Positions 5,234 through 11,303 of a stretch of DNA of 11,303 nucleotides are shown here, piece after piece; position 1 is the first letter of the stretch, and the number at the start of each line of letters is the position of its first letter. The DNA comes from Pirellulales bacterium (GTDB lineage Bacteria > Planctomycetota > Planctomycetia > Pirellulales > Thermoguttaceae). Where the stretch lies: assembly GCA_030605745.1 (NCBI GenBank), contig JAUWHT010000221.1:1-11303 (forward strand). Reading direction: 5' to 3'. Made by a program: the position numbers and the translations under genes. Under the pieces are notes generated by a model. That model ran no database searches, was not told the origin of the DNA, and saw only the letters and a list, made by a program, of their open reading frames with translations.

Positions 5234-5731
5234 ATGAGAACAGACGCAGATTCGATTGCCCGATCGGTGCTGCTTCCGGCAGGCGCCGGGGTGGCCCGGT
5301 TGATTGTGTGCGAGCGCTCTGGGCGTTGGGCGGTGGCGATGCGTCGGGAATTGGTCGCCGACGGCATCCGCGTCCATGAAACCCGCAGCCTGGCCGAGTG
5401 CTGGGAAGTGCTGGCCGCAGCCCCGGGCAGCTTTGTCGTTGTGGAATTGACCCCAGCCAATGCCGAGACGCTGCTCGGCCGGATGGCCTGGCTACATAGC
5501 GAGTTTCCGCTTGCCCGGATTACAGTAGTGGCCGATCGCGGCCTGGCCGCTTACGAGTGGCTGATGCGCGAAGCGGGCGCGGTGTATTTCACCTGCTCAC
5601 CTCGTCGGCTTGGCCCGGCGGCCCGATTGGTCCGCCGCCACCTGGACCAAGTGCCGTCGCCGCCGCAAAGCGTCGTCGAGCGGATTTGGGCAAGTCTGCC
5701 GTGGGGGAATGACGAAGCACGAATATTGTAA
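5234..5731 (+). CDS. Receiver-like (pseudo-receiver) protein, hypothetical
   Basis: The 165-residue product has the alternating pattern of a response-regulator receiver fold at about 21-137. LIVCE is strand 1, IRVHETRSLAECWEVL strand 2 and helix 2, FVVVELTP strand 3, ARITVVADRG strand 4, and AVYFT near strand 5. The phospho-acceptor position in strand 3 is E71 where Asp is expected, and the acidic pair after strand 1 is reduced to one Glu (E27). It is therefore unlikely to be phosphorylated. No output domain follows; the C-terminal tail of about 28 residues is Pro-rich and ends WGNDEARIL. It follows the PAS/AAA+ regulator by 105 bp and precedes mrp. A role as partner or adaptor of the regulator is inference. 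GAGG lies six bases before ATG 5234. Confidence 0.75.
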   Translation: MRTDADSIARSVLLPAGAGVARLIVCERSGRWAVAMRRELVADGIRVHETRSLAECWEVLAAAPGSFVVVELTPANAETLLGRMAWLHSEFPLARITVVADRGLAAYEWLMREAGAVYFTCSPRRLGPAARLVRRHLDQVPSPPQSVVERIWASLPWGNDEARIL

Positions 5732-5787
5732 TAGCCGGGACGCAACGCGTCGCGGGTGCATCACCGCGGGGCGTTACCCCCCGGCTA
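5730..5787. repeat. REP-like inverted repeat upstream of mrp (copy 1)
   Basis: TAGCCGGG (5732-5739) pairs with CCCGGCTA (5780-5787), and ACGC (5740-5743) with GCGT (5771-5774). The interior holds a further GCGG..CCGC stem. The first 25 bases (5730-5754) are identical to 6764-6788 on the other side of mrp. The repeat begins within the TAA stop of the pseudo-receiver gene. Confidence 0.8.
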
Positions 5788-5837
5788 CTGCAACTACAAG
5801 AATCACGCGCAAACCTCATTCCGTTGGAGAATTACCC

Positions 5838-6650
5838 ATGGAGAAAATCGGTGAGATCGACCTGGCCGCCAAGAGTGTGATCGCCATCGGGTCGGGCAAG
5901 GGGGGCGTGGGCAAGAGTTCCATTGCGGCGTTTCTGGCCTATGGGCTTTCCCGCGCCGGGTGCAAAGTCGGGCTGCTGGACGCCGACGTCTACGGCCCCA
6001 GCATCCCGCACCTGATCGGGGCACAAGGGCGACCCGAGATGCGGGGCAATCGCATCCAGCCAGTGGTGGTCGACGGAGTGAAGGTGATGTCGATAGGTTT
6101 CCTGGTTCCCACCGGCGAGGCGGTGATCTGGCGCGGTCCGATGTTGCACGGGGCGCTAAAGCAGTTTCTCGGCGACACGGAGTGGGGGGACCTCGATTAC
6201 CTGATCATCGACATGCCGCCCGGCACCGGCGATATCCCCTTGTCGCTCTCCCAACTGTTGCCGCTTTCCGGGGCGGTGGTCGTCTGCACGCCCCAGGACC
6301 TGGCACTGCTGGATGCGACCAAGGCCGTGGCCATGCTGCGGAAGGTCAACATCCAGGTAGTGGGGATGATCGAGAACATGAGCTTCTTCCTCTGTCCAGA
6401 GTGTAACAGCCGGCACGATATCTTCGGCTCCGGCGGGGCGAAGAGAAGGGCCGCCGAACTGGACGTTCCCTTCCTGGGCGAGTTGCCGCTGGTAACCCGG
6501 CTGCGGATCCTCGGCGACCAGGGCAACGTCGGCGCCGTGCTGGACGACGCGAGTTGCGGGCCATACCTGGAAGCGATCTGCCACAACCTGGTCAAGAATC
6601 TGGCCGACCGCCAACGTCGGCAACCGACCATGTTGGTGCTGGATAAATAG
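5838..6650 (+). CDS. mrp: Mrp/ApbC (NBP35-type) iron-sulfur cluster carrier ATPase
   Basis: This 270-residue P-loop ATPase assembles and transfers [4Fe-4S] clusters to apoproteins in the cytoplasm. It has the deviant Walker A GSGKGGVGKS (18-27), LLDADVYGPSIPHL (47-59), the switch block IIDMPPGTGDIPLSLSQL (123-140), VVCTPQDLALLDATKA (148-163), IENMSFF, and the cluster-binding C186-P-E-C189 that bridges the dimer, followed by FGSGGAKR. It lacks the N-terminal MIP18/DUF59 domain found in many bacterial Mrp proteins, so it is the short form. ATG 5838 follows TTGGAGA by eight bases and leaves only a short lead before the P-loop; longer in-frame readings run into repeat sequence. Identical 25-bp repeats flank the gene. 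No iron-sulfur machinery is nearby. Confidence 0.95.
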   Translation: MEKIGEIDLAAKSVIAIGSGKGGVGKSSIAAFLAYGLSRAGCKVGLLDADVYGPSIPHLIGAQGRPEMRGNRIQPVVVDGVKVMSIGFLVPTGEAVIWRGPMLHGALKQFLGDTEWGDLDYLIIDMPPGTGDIPLSLSQLLPLSGAVVVCTPQDLALLDATKAVAMLRKVNIQVVGMIENMSFFLCPECNSRHDIFGSGGAKRRAAELDVPFLGELPLVTRLRILGDQGNVGAVLDDASCGPYLEAICHNLVKNLADRQRRQPTMLVLDK

Positions 6651-6656
6651 TTTAGC

Positions 6657-6712
6657 CGCCGGGCTTGCCCGGCGCGTTGTTGAGGTGGCAGTTAAACTGC
6701 CACCCCAACAAC
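6657..6712. terminator. Two adjacent hairpins after mrp
   Basis: CGCCGGGC-TT-GCCCGGCG (6657-6674) is a perfect 8-bp stem. One base later, GTTGTTG plus GGTGGCAGTT (6676-6693) pairs with AACTGCCACC plus CAACAAC (6695-6712) with a single A/C mismatch, an 18-position stem. The second contains the GGTGGCA..TGCCACC core of the repeats at 1003-1071. They lie between the converging mrp and Gfo/Idh genes, so a terminator role is reasonable, although neither has a T tract. Confidence 0.6.
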
Positions 6713-6720
6713 GGAAACTT

Positions 6721-6743
6721 GTTCCCATGCAAAGCGTGGGAAC
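6721..6743. repeat. Short palindrome GTTCCCA..TGGGAAC
   Basis: GTTCCCA (6721-6727) pairs with TGGGAAC (6737-6743) across nine bases. I recall similar GTTCCCA/TGGGAAC palindromes scattered between genes in several phyla. Confidence 0.65.
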
Positions 6744-6763
6744 CAGAGCGCAAATAGACAGGC

Positions 6764-6798
6764 AATAGCCGGGACGCAACGCGTCGCGTCCCGGCTAT
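6764..6798. repeat. REP-like hairpin downstream of mrp (copy 2)
   Basis: ATAGCCGGGACGC (6765-6777) pairs perfectly with GCGTCCCGGCTAT (6786-6798) around an eight-base loop that itself contains ACGCGT. Bases 6764-6788 are identical to 5730-5754. This copy is a compact hairpin, whereas copy 1 has a longer, different right arm. Confidence 0.9.
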
Positions 6799-6827
6799 CA
6801 TCAGACCACAAATTTAAGGTTGCCGGC

Positions 6828-8151
6828 CTACACGAACTTTGTCACGCCGGGGATGGGGGCCGGGTAGGTGCCGTCCTCGTTCGGCTTTACCGGGGGCTCG
6901 GCGTCCCAGGCGTAGCGCTCGGGGGCAAGGGTCTCCTTGGAATTGATCGCCTGGTCCCAAGTGATCGCTTGCCCGGTGTACTCGACCATCCGGCCGAGGA
7001 TACCCAGCATGGTGCTTCGGGCCATGTAAAGTCCGTTGTTGATCGGCTTGCCGCTGCGGATCGAGGCGAACAATTCTGCCTGCTCAGCGTCGCCGTAGTT
7101 GCATCCGGGTCCCTCGTAGCGCCAATTGGTTTCGCCTTCGATGCGGTGCCTGATCAGGTCACAGCGGCCCTTGGTGCCCAGGATGTGGTCCGAGACGTCG
7201 TTGTGGCAACCGTTCTGGGCACGGCTGAAGCCGTACACCCGCACACCGCCGGCATACTCGTAGACCACCGCGCGATGGTCGAACTGATCGCCGTACTCCG
7301 GTCCAAAGCATTGCGACCGGCCGCCCATTCCCCAGGCCCTCACCGGCGGTTCGTCGTGCAGTGCCCAGGCCGCCTTGTCCAGGCTGTGCACGAGCGACTG
7401 GAGGAGATCGTCACCGGAGAGCCAACTGAAGTGGTACCAGTTGTGGAACTGGTACTCCATCTCATTCCACTCCGGTTTGCGCTGGCGGAGCCCGTAGGGG
7501 CTGCGCATGTAGGTTTCCTGGATGGCGACGATATTGCCGATGGCCCCCGTCCATGACCCGCTTCATTGTCTCCCGTACGCCCGTGTGATACCGCCAGCAA
7601 AGGCCGGAGACGATGCTGAGATTTTTCTTCTTGGCTTCTTCACAGGTGGCCATGACGCTGCGGATTCCAGGGGCGTCGATCGCATGTGGCTTCTCGACAA
7701 ACACGTGCTTACCGGCGTCCACGGCGGCCTTCAGATGAACGGGATGGAAGTGCGAAGCGCAGGCAATCAGCACTACGTCCACGCCACTTTGGATCAACTT
7801 TTGATAAGCGTCGAACCCGACAAAGCAATGATCGTCGTCGACGGCCACCTGGTCGGGCTTGATCTTCCGCAACCGCTCTCGGCTGCCTTTTAGGTGGTCC
7901 TCAAAGACGTCGGCCATGGCGATGAGCTTGACGTCCTTGCCGGCGTTCATGGCGTTGTTGGCCGCGCCGGAGCCCCGGCCGCCGCAGCCAATCAGGCCGA
8001 CTTTAATCGTGTCGTCGCCCGCTGCATGGGCGCTTCGGCTAATGGCCAGGCTGCCGGCCATGCTCACACCGACAGCCGCCGCGGTGGAACTCCTGAGGAA
8101 GTCGCGGCGCGAACTCTCACCCGTGATGCCGTTGTTGCGCTCGCCGTTCAT
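6828..8151 (-). pseudogene. Tat-exported Gfo/Idh/MocA oxidoreductase, frameshifted
   Basis: Read across one frameshift this is about 440 residues, a normal length for exported planctomycete Gfo/Idh/MocA proteins, NAD(P)-dependent sugar or polyol dehydrogenases. Residues 14-20 are the twin-arginine motif SRRDFLR, followed by a hydrophobic stretch and a likely cut after AHA (41-43). The Rossmann motif is GLIGCGGRGSG (52-62), and the family EKPH motif is at 153-156. The C-terminal part includes GGVRVYGFSRAQNGCHNDVSDH and GLYMARSTMLGILGRMVEYTG. The frame breaks near residue 202 at a run of five G (plus 7544-7548). Removing one G gives VMDGAIGNIVAIQETYMRSPYG, exactly as the family expects. ATG 8151 follows AAGGAGA by about nine bases. 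Substrate unknown. The lesion is either real or a homopolymer error. Confidence 0.88.
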
Positions 8152-8205
8152 GCTTGGTTCTCCTTGGATTGGAGGGTGTTGTTCCTCTTTCGCCCCAGAG
8201 CGCCG

Positions 8206-8322
8206 CTATTTCGTTCTCAGCGCTTGCAGCTTGATGTTGTCAACTACGTTGCGAAGCGCCGGCGGCGATTGCTCGCTCGGATCGGCAGTCTCGCCGATGT
8301 ATCTTTCATCTTTCGACCTCAT
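8206..8322 (-). CDS. Possible 38-residue ORF, or shifted tail of the upstream small gene
   Basis: From ATG 8322 the frame encodes MRSKDERYIGETADPSEQSP and continues to ALRNVVDNIKLQALRTK before TAG at 8208-8206. It overlaps the end of the small pseudogene in another frame. The composition looks protein-like (amphipathic C-terminal helix), but I do not recognise it and the Shine-Dalgarno is poor. It may be the original C terminus of that gene after a frameshift. Confidence 0.25.
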   Translation of the reverse strand: MRSKDERYIGETADPSEQSPPALRNVVDNIKLQALRTK

Positions 8323-8494
8323 TCGGTTTGAATGTCGATTGGAGTTCGAGGCACTTCTGCGGTGTATTGCGCTGGACCACGACCTGAGACTCCGCCTAGG
8401 TAATGGTTTCCTGCAAGATGCGCCAACGCTGGGCCGCGTTCCAGTTGGCTTCCCGTTTCCGCTCTTCGGAGCGCTTCAGATCGTCACCGGTCAT
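8306..8494 (-). pseudogene. Small partner gene with premature TAG stop
   Basis: ATG 8494 overlaps the last 11 bases of the upstream remnant, as in a translationally coupled pair. The frame gives MTGDDLKRSEERKREANWNA, then AQRWRILQETIT, then a TAG at 8398-8396. Beyond it the same frame continues AESQVVVQRNTPQKCLELQ to a TGA at 8308-8306. Replacing TAG by TGG yields QETITWAESQ, which fits the small highly charged proteins I associate with this gene pair in planctomycete genomes (family recalled from memory). The gene is therefore probably disrupted by a G-to-A change, leaving 32 of 62 residues. It could also be an intact 32-residue peptide. Confidence 0.5.
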
Positions 8495-8668
8495 GTTGCT
8501 TACGCTCTGCTTGTCTGAGCGCCTTTTTCAAGATGCTGATTCGCTGCTCGTTGCGGGCCGTTTCTGGCAATGCCGTCTGGCACTTCAACATATCATCATC
8601 CGAGAGCCCCAGAAAGGCGGCGCCACCCGATGTGAGTTAAAGGTTTCCAGAATCCGATCCACATTCAT
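8484..8668 (-). pseudogene. Internally deleted nucleotidyltransferase-like gene
   Basis: ATG 8668, preceded by GGAGAA, starts MNVDRILETFNSH in one frame. About a codon or two later another frame supplies GAAFLGLSDDDMLKCQTALP and ETARNEQRISILKKALRQ, ending at TGA 8486-8484. From memory both ends fit one family of nucleotidyltransferase-fold proteins of roughly 150-190 residues, with a start like MN.DRILETLNRH..YLLIGG and an end like GLSD.DMLRCQ.AL.....RI.VL.KAL. The whole middle, including the catalytic GG...D.D region, is missing. This is a deletion remnant of a possible toxin or modification enzyme whose small partner overlaps its 3' end. The family call is from recall only. Confidence 0.55.
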
Positions 8669-8710
8669 GTCTTTGCTGTTCTCCGGCACTTTCTGAAAAA
8701 ACGCAACCGT

Positions 8711-9745
8711 TCACTTCCCAACCTCCACGAACTCCGTTTTACCTTCCAAGTCTGGAATTGGGTTTGCCACTTTTGATTTGTATTCATAGCCAAAAAGCTC
8801 GTATGTGTGCCACCCCTTATCTTCAGGGGTCTCGTCACACCGAAGCCAAATGTAGATTTCCTTGGCAGGAAAAAGTTTAGCAGGTAATTGAAAAGTATCG
8901 CTCCATTTCTTCAGTTCTCTTTCCCTGCCTAACTCTACGAAGTTCTTCCCGTCATTTGAGGCGAGGACAATGGGTGTACCTGCAGGTCGGTAGGTGAATA
9001 GGAACCTAAACGTCGCCTCTGTTTGTTCAACCTGACCAACTTTGTGACGGAAAATGATGCCACCGCGCTCTACATACCAGCGGCCTCCACAATAGAGCGC
9101 CTCCGGAACCTTGAAGAGGTACCTTGAACCAGGTCCTCCCCTTATTACAGTAGGGTTTTCCCCACCATATTCCTTGCCGAAACCCGCGATATAGAGATTG
9201 TCTTTAATCCTTTCTTCCGTCCCCAATTCAATCCCTGCTTTCTTACGGTAAACAGGTCTTACTTCTGTAATAGTTACATCGTCAAAGAATACCCTGCCTT
9301 GGCCAAAATAGGTGTATAAGTGGAGAGAACTCGATTTCGTCTTCTCTGGCGTATCAAAGTAGAAATCGTATCGCTTCCACTCCGGATGTCTAACCCCAAC
9401 CTCTGGGCCGGACCTTGTGCCACCGCAACGGACCCGGATAGATACCACCACACCTCCCACGGTTTTCATCCAAAGGGACAGCCGATAAAACTTGTTTGGC
9501 TCAAGTGTGAAAGACTCGCTCGTCCATCTCGGGCAACAAAGCCCATCTCCGCTTAGGCTTATACACCTCTTGCCTGAATGCCCTGTGTTTTCCCATGTCC
9601 CTATGCCGTCTTTGAGCGTCCATGCGCCGGGGAATTTCTCTCCTTCTTCAAAAGAGGCATTCGGAACCTGCACGTCACAAAGACCATTTGGTGTTACCAT
9701 CAAAATGATGCTGAACAGCCCAACTGCCGGTAACTGTTTTACCAT
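8711..9745 (-). CDS. Secreted protein with CBM4/9-like domain
   Basis: The start at 9745 is set by AAAAAGGAGG seven bases upstream and by an immediate signal peptide (about 1-23, MVKQLPAVGLFSIILMVTPN then GLC). The 344-residue product has an N-terminal beta-sandwich of carbohydrate-binding module 4/9 type (about 25-162). Its marks are VPNASFEEGEKFPGAW, GHSGKRCISLSG, WTSESFTLEPNKFYRLSLWM, WKRYDFYFDTP and VFFDDVTITEV. A second beta-rich part (about 195-325) contains LASNDGKNFVELG, reminiscent of discoidin-like jelly rolls. There is no catalytic domain. It probably binds glycan or another surface outside the cytoplasm. It follows the beta-propeller gene by 16 bases, so the two are co-transcribed. 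Codons here are more A/T-rich than in the left part of the window. Confidence 0.8.
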   Translation of the reverse strand: MVKQLPAVGLFSIILMVTPNGLCDVQVPNASFEEGEKFPGAWTLKDGIGTWENTGHSGKRCISLSGDGLCCPRWTSESFTLEPNKFYRLSLWMKTVGGVVVSIRVRCGGTRSGPEVGVRHPEWKRYDFYFDTPEKTKSSSLHLYTYFGQGRVFFDDVTITEVRPVYRKKAGIELGTEERIKDNLYIAGFGKEYGGENPTVIRGGPGSRYLFKVPEALYCGGRWYVERGGIIFRHKVGQVEQTEATFRFLFTYRPAGTPIVLASNDGKNFVELGRERELKKWSDTFQLPAKLFPAKEIYIWLRCDETPEDKGWHTYELFGYEYKSKVANPIPDLEGKTEFVEVGK

Positions 9746-9761
9746 AGTCGTATCCTCCTTT

Positions 9762-10844
9762 TTATTGTTTGGACAGTTTTCGAATAACAAGATCCCTTTT
9801 CCCATAAGAAGTCACACCAACATAAATATCTCCTTTTGAATCGCAAGCAATGCCGTACGCAGTTCCTCCCGATAGCCCCTGCTTCCATACGATATCGCCA
9901 CCTGGATTGAGCTTCATGAGACCATCGAGGTTCATGAGACTTTTGTCGCGGATATGACCTGCGACGTAGATGTGTCCTTCGGGGCCTATGGCAACCCCGA
10001 AAGGATTGTCATTTACGCCATCCTCAATACCATAGACCTTCTTCCACTCCACATCACCGTTAGGTTTGTATTTGATAATGAATAGGGCGCTCTCGTTAAC
10101 CGGTGAGAAGCACCCTACGACGTAGGCATTACCTTCAGCATCCACTGCAACGGCAAAGGTCCTGCCCCCACCCTTAAACCGCCACAGGAGTTCTCCGCTT
10201 GAGTCGTATTTCAGCGTCTCTCCGTTCCCCGACACGTACACATTGCCGCGACCGTCTACCGCAATCGCGGAGCCGAAACCTTTTACCTTCTGCGTCCATA
10301 ACTGGTTGCCATTTGAATCGTATTTTGTCGTGAACCAGTCCAAGGAACCACTCTTGCCCCAGGATGGGCCGGTCAGATAGACCGCGTGTTGAGAATCTAC
10401 GGCAACGCCGCAAATCCACTCATCACCACCGCTGTCATACTTCTTCTGCCAGAGAACCTCGCCTTTGGAACTGTATTTGACGATCAGGCAATCGTCGTTT
10501 GTGCCATTGGATGAGAACCCGCCCACATATGCATTTCCTTCGCAGTCAAGAGCGATTCCGTAGCCGGCATCATTACTGCCCCCGTCGTATTTCCGGTCCC
10601 AGACAAACTTGCCGTCCTTGTCATATTTCACTGTCAGGCAGTCGAAGTTGGCGCCGTTGAAGCAATAGCCGGTCACATAGACATTCCCATCCTTGTCCAC
10701 AGCAAGCCCGCGCAGATAGTCATCATTCTGACTGTCATACTTTGTCTCCCATATCAAGTCCTTCCCGGCCGCCGCACTAGCAAAGCGGACTCCAAGAAGC
10801 AGAACCACCGCAATACCTACGACATTTCTCATGTGCATCATCAT
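9762..10844 (-). CDS. Secreted seven-blade SBBP-type beta-propeller protein
   Basis: The start at 10844 follows AAGGAG by eight bases and leads directly into a signal peptide (MMMHMRNVVGIAVVLLLGVR then FASA). The 360-residue protein is made of seven imperfect repeats of 36-50 residues. Each has the form G-[IV]-A-[VL]-D-x-x-G-N-x-Y-V-x-G, a variable loop, then KYD..G...W...YD; examples are GLAVDKDGNVYVTGYCFNG and GYGIALDCEGNAYVGGFSSN. This is the SBBP (seven-bladed beta-propeller-like) pattern of exported bacterial proteins with no fixed activity. The fourth repeat (GFGSAIAVDGRGNVYVSG) is shorter than the others. There is no C-terminal sorting signal or Por-type domain. It is the second gene of a probable three-gene operon and lies 36 bases from the upstream frame. 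Confidence 0.88.
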   Translation of the reverse strand: MMMHMRNVVGIAVVLLLGVRFASAAAGKDLIWETKYDSQNDDYLRGLAVDKDGNVYVTGYCFNGANFDCLTVKYDKDGKFVWDRKYDGGSNDAGYGIALDCEGNAYVGGFSSNGTNDDCLIVKYSSKGEVLWQKKYDSGGDEWICGVAVDSQHAVYLTGPSWGKSGSLDWFTTKYDSNGNQLWTQKVKGFGSAIAVDGRGNVYVSGNGETLKYDSSGELLWRFKGGGRTFAVAVDAEGNAYVVGCFSPVNESALFIIKYKPNGDVEWKKVYGIEDGVNDNPFGVAIGPEGHIYVAGHIRDKSLMNLDGLMKLNPGGDIVWKQGLSGGTAYGIACDSKGDIYVGVTSYGKRDLVIRKLSKQ

Positions 10845-10880
10845 CTCATCATCTCCTTTTCTGGAGTTTTGTGGGGACAT

Positions 10881-11303
10881 TCAACCTTGCCCGAACTCTT
10901 TCATCAGCTCTTTTTGGCCTTTCTCGTAGCTTTTGCTGTTGGTCTCCCTTGCGCCACAACTATCCCACCACACGGAAGGAGTTGGACTGTCGAATCGGCA
11001 AACCGCGAGCGTGCTCGGAATCCGCTCAAAAACACGCTTGTAAAGGTCCTTTGCTTTCATTGTGGAGCCGAAAGTCAAGCCCAGTATCTGAAGCGTGCGC
11101 AGATCTCTGAGCTGATTTGTCAAGCCGCCCGACCCTTTCACATTGACGCAAGCATTCAATTTAGGTAACCGTTCACGCAACCGCTTGATGGGCCTTCGGC
11201 CGTGCCGAAGTGTTACCCATGAGCGATCATTCTTAGTATCGCATAAATCCGAGACAGGGTCAAGTACCCGAATCTCGATCGGTCTGGATTTCCTGGTTGG
11301 TGG
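10881..11303 (-). CDS. Unrecognised protein, N terminus beyond the right edge (partial)
   Basis: This frame has no stop from the window edge to TGA 10883-10881, giving 140 residues. It ends 36 bases before the beta-propeller gene in the same direction, which supports a real gene at the head of an operon. Visible parts are RPIEIRVLDPVSDLCD, a basic stretch RHGRRPIKRLRERLPKLN, LRDLRTLQILGLTFGST, and a charged tail SKSYEKGQKELMKEFG. I see no signal peptide, membrane segment or motif I can name. No start codon is required inside the window; the internal ATG at 11060-11058 would give only 59 residues. A long chance frame is possible. Confidence 0.45.
   Translation of the reverse strand, partial: PPTRKSRPIEIRVLDPVSDLCDTKNDRSWVTLRHGRRPIKRLRERLPKLNACVNVKGSGGLTNQLRDLRTLQILGLTFGSTMKAKDLYKRVFERIPSTLAVCRFDSPTPSVWWDSCGARETNSKSYEKGQKELMKEFGQG

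Noticed and set aside
5960..6406. 148-codon frame inside mrp
   Set aside because: Alternate-frame shadow of a gene with unambiguous P-loop and CxxC motifs.
7859..8518. 219-codon plus-strand frame across the Gfo/Idh start and the decayed cassette
   Set aside because: Antisense to the Tat signal region and to the cassette remnants; no recognisable domain or ribosome binding site.
1..11303. tRNA, rRNA or riboswitch genes
   Set aside because: I looked for cloverleaf-like spacing, rRNA cores and known riboswitch motifs in the gaps and saw none; the hairpins present are short symmetrical repeats.

Overview
The window reads as a piece of a Planctomycetes-type bacterial genome or metagenome contig, probably near Pirellulales. 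The basis is a Tat-exported Gfo/Idh/MocA oxidoreductase, a small secreted Tyr-rich protein of a kind I associate with that group, PAS-NtrC-like regulators with a Cys-rich PAS domain, and intergenic spaces full of palindromes and 7-bp tandem repeats. The lineage call rests on recognition from memory, not on a search.

Layout. Positions 1-115 look like the edge of a group II intron/reverse-transcriptase element that runs off the left end and cuts short a small exported TsaA/TrmO-like gene (101-289, minus). Divergent from it, over a shared promoter region, is a six-helix membrane protein with two HxxH motifs (368-979). It is followed by a pair of palindromic direct repeats, a heptamer repeat tract that runs into the start codon of ruvX (1104-1535), and a small secreted protein (1652-1978). 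Facing these is an M20-family deacylase (2056-3262, minus) that carries a one-base frameshift. A 486-bp gene-free gap with strong hairpins separates it from a plus-strand series: a PAS/AAA+/Fis regulator with degraded ATPase motifs (3749-5128), a receiver-like protein without the phospho-acceptor Asp (5234-5731) and the Mrp/ApbC Fe-S carrier ATPase (5838-6650). The Mrp gene is bracketed by copies of the same 25-bp repeat.

On the minus strand follows the Gfo/Idh/MocA gene (6828-8151), which has a one-base frameshift of the same type as the M20 gene. Next comes a 559-bp stretch holding the remains of a two-gene cassette (8306-8668): an internally deleted nucleotidyltransferase-like gene and an overlapping small gene with a TGG-to-TAG change. 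From about 8700 to the right end the base composition is visibly less GC-rich. This part holds an apparent minus-strand operon of three genes: a partial unrecognised one at the right edge, a secreted seven-blade SBBP-type beta-propeller protein, and a secreted protein with a CBM4/9-like domain.

How the genes work together. The ruvX, M20, Mrp and Gfo/Idh genes are ordinary housekeeping or metabolic genes. The regulator, pseudo-receiver and Mrp genes lie in one direction and may be a regulatory unit. The beta-propeller and carbohydrate-binding-like genes are probably co-transcribed and act outside the cytoplasm. No complete defence system, CRISPR array, tRNA or rRNA is visible. The items most worth a second look are the chemically degraded regulator/pseudo-receiver pair, the heptamer tracts, the mrp-flanking repeats, the decayed two-gene cassette, and the two matching G5 frameshifts.
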